Origin: Vagococcus silagei
Lineage (GTDB): Bacteria; Bacillota; Bacilli; Lactobacillales; Vagococcaceae
DNA length: 64,000 nt
NCBI RefSeq assembly: GCF_004795745.1
Contig: NZ_SDGV01000001.1
Location: 62,001 to 126,000 of the forward strand
Reading direction: 5' to 3'
Shown: piece after piece, positions 62,986 through 64,000 of the stretch
How positions within the stretch are numbered: position 1 is the first letter of the stretch
Layout of the letters: the number at the start of each line of letters is the position of its first letter
The notes under the pieces: generated by a model
Seen by the model: the letters and a program-made list of their open reading frames with translations, nothing else
Told to the model about the DNA's origin: nothing
The model's database searches: none
Made by a program: the position numbers and the translations under genes

Positions 62986-63744
62986 TTATTTGTTTTTTAT
63001 TTTTTTTAACGGCCAAAACATCATATCTGCTTTACCATAAACCTCATGAATTGGTACTAATCCATAGTAACGACTATCGTAAGCCTGCAATCGATTATCT
63101 CCTAAAACTAATATCATATCTTCAGGAATCTTGTCTGCTTCAATCATTGATTCAGTTAACGATTTAGTCGCTTCCAAAAACTGTTTCATTGAAACAGTTT
63201 CTAATCGCTCTTCTTGTGTCTGTTTTACTTCTTGAGTAAAGTACGTCTCTTGTAAAATCACACCATCAATAACAACGGAGTTGTCTGACAGATAATCAAC
63301 CTTTTGTCCTGGAAGACCCACGACACGTCGAACTTGTTGATAACGTGTATCGTCGGGAGATGTCAAAATGACAACATCGCCAAGTTTCAAATTATCTGTT
63401 CTTTTGTAAAAGAGCCCCACTCCTTCTGGAAGGGTAGGATCCATTGAATCGTCAATCACTCTTGCGGTTCCCATTGTGAAAATAAAGAGAACAATCCAAA
63501 TCGCAAACAACGATGCTCCAACAACTAACCCGATTAGCAACATGCTCTTTTTACTTACACTATTTTCGTTCCTCTTCTTTGGTGAATTGCGATAATTTTT
63601 ATTATTAATAGATTGGGGTGGTCTTCGAGATGAATTATTTCTACCTGAAGGTGGCTTTCTCTTACCTACAGGTGGTTTTTTCCTCATTTGCGGTCTATTA
63701 TTTGGACCTGGATAAGGTTTTCTTTTTCTCTCAGATGCATTCAC
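62986..63744 (-). CDS. Signal peptidase I homologue with Arg in place of the catalytic Lys
   Basis: 252 residues, GTG start with GGGGAG seven bases upstream. A long basic Lys/Arg/Pro-rich cytosolic tail (1-66) precedes one membrane helix (68-91). The S26 peptidase domain follows: Ser100 in DDSMDPTL, LGDVVILTSP, VRRVVGLPGQKV, and VLGDNRLQAYDSRYYG. In type I signal peptidases the box D motif is VKR(V/I)xGLPGD, whose Lys is the general base; here codon CGA puts Arg139 at that place. It may be inactive or have a shifted mechanism. It lies upstream of the WxL operon, so a role in processing or assembling surface proteins is plausible. Full length otherwise. Confidence 0.85.
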   Translation of the reverse strand: MNASERKRKPYPGPNNRPQMRKKPPVGKRKPPSGRNNSSRRPPQSINNKNYRNSPKKRNENSVSKKSMLLIGLVVGASLFAIWIVLFIFTMGTARVIDDSMDPTLPEGVGLFYKRTDNLKLGDVVILTSPDDTRYQQVRRVVGLPGQKVDYLSDNSVVIDGVILQETYFTQEVKQTQEERLETVSMKQFLEATKSLTESMIEADKIPEDMILVLGDNRLQAYDSRYYGLVPIHEVYGKADMMFWPLKKIKNK

Positions 63745-63771
63745 ACAACCACTCCCCTTTTTCTACTCATA

Positions 63772-64000
63772 TTAATGCGAGTCCTCTTTCGAAAGTGTTA
63801 ATGTGTTGCTCGCAAATCCTGTATTTCTCATTTTAACTTCTTTTCCCTTAATACCTTTGCCAAATCCAGTTAATTCATAATAAAAGAGATGGTCTATATT
63901 CGATTCTCGAAAAGCCGCCTTAACTGCTGATTCTTTATACTTTAATAAAAGCTCTTCCTCAGTATTTTTTTCAATTTCATAAGCTTCAGTATTTTTTTCA
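63772..64000 (-). CDS. C-terminal end of an unidentified protein (cut by window edge)
   Basis: An open frame enters from the right edge and ends at TAA (63772-63774), 27 bases before the signal-peptidase-like start, so the two may be cotranscribed. The visible 75 residues contain a near repeat (EKNTEAYEIEKNTEEELL), a helical charged stretch, LFYYELTGFGKGIKGKEVKM, and a polar end TLSKEDSH. No membrane anchor or sorting signal is seen at the C-terminus. I do not recognise the family. Confidence 0.6.
   Translation of the reverse strand, partial: EKNTEAYEIEKNTEEELLLKYKESAVKAAFRESNIDHLFYYELTGFGKGIKGKEVKMRNTGFASNTLTLSKEDSH

Overview
The window is low-GC Firmicute DNA and looks like a lactic acid bacterium of the order Lactobacillales. 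I lean towards an enterococcal relative such as Vagococcus, but that genus call is inference. The reasons are the WxL/DUF916 surface-protein loci, the cinA-recA-rny order, Firmicute-type AAGGAGG ribosome sites, a T-box leader, a short SRP RNA, the BusR/BusA osmolyte system, and a pyruvate:flavodoxin oxidoreductase next to a flavodoxin. No tRNA, rRNA 16S/23S, transposase, phage gene or CRISPR array was seen.

Left end (1-3155, minus strand): a small WxL locus with two WxL proteins, a DUF916/DUF3324 membrane anchor and the first 126 codons of a large secreted surface protein that runs off the window. Then come a PFL-family (UPF0210)/ACT pair (3674-5301) and a sugar-derivative catabolic operon (5443-9310: two Gfo/Idh/MocA dehydrogenases, a TIM-barrel isomerase, a ThuA-like protein) behind an AraC regulator. 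A multidrug-type ABC exporter with a two-component system follows (10327-13803), then rny, recA with a LexA box, and cinA (13916-18397).

Middle (18591-43930): L-serine dehydratase sdaAB-sdaAA; an NhaC-family transporter behind a T-box whose specifier I read as UAC (tyrosine); a ketopantoate reductase with an orphan PTS IIC-like membrane protein; busR-busAA-busAB for glycine betaine uptake, with a widely spaced palindrome over the bus promoter; a Tet(M)-like ribosomal-protection GTPase with what looks like its own leader peptide and attenuator; a HAD hydrolase and a membrane glycerophosphodiesterase; a 3-hydroxyacyl-CoA dehydrogenase with a cre site; an orphan AraC-type response regulator; adhP; a leaderless alpha-carbonic anhydrase; bioY and birA with a BirA operator; the SRP RNA; tadA; a PucR-like regulator; a zinc metallopeptidase; and an Mga-like regulator.

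Right part (43993-64000): an Ltp-repeat membrane protein, PFOR (nifJ) plus flavodoxin, an orphan GcvH with an ArsC-like protein, and a DtxR/MntR regulator. Next is a long minus-strand surface locus. A nine-gene operon (62788 to 53690) encodes seven small WxL proteins, a small LPXTG protein and one 891-residue WxL protein. A second 897-residue WxL paralogue has its own promoter. Upstream sits a signal peptidase I homologue whose catalytic lysine is replaced by arginine.

Three long-hairpin intergenic repeats (near 17.1, 24.4 and 34.0 kb) with similar outer arms and different inner stems form a repeat family that I cannot name.
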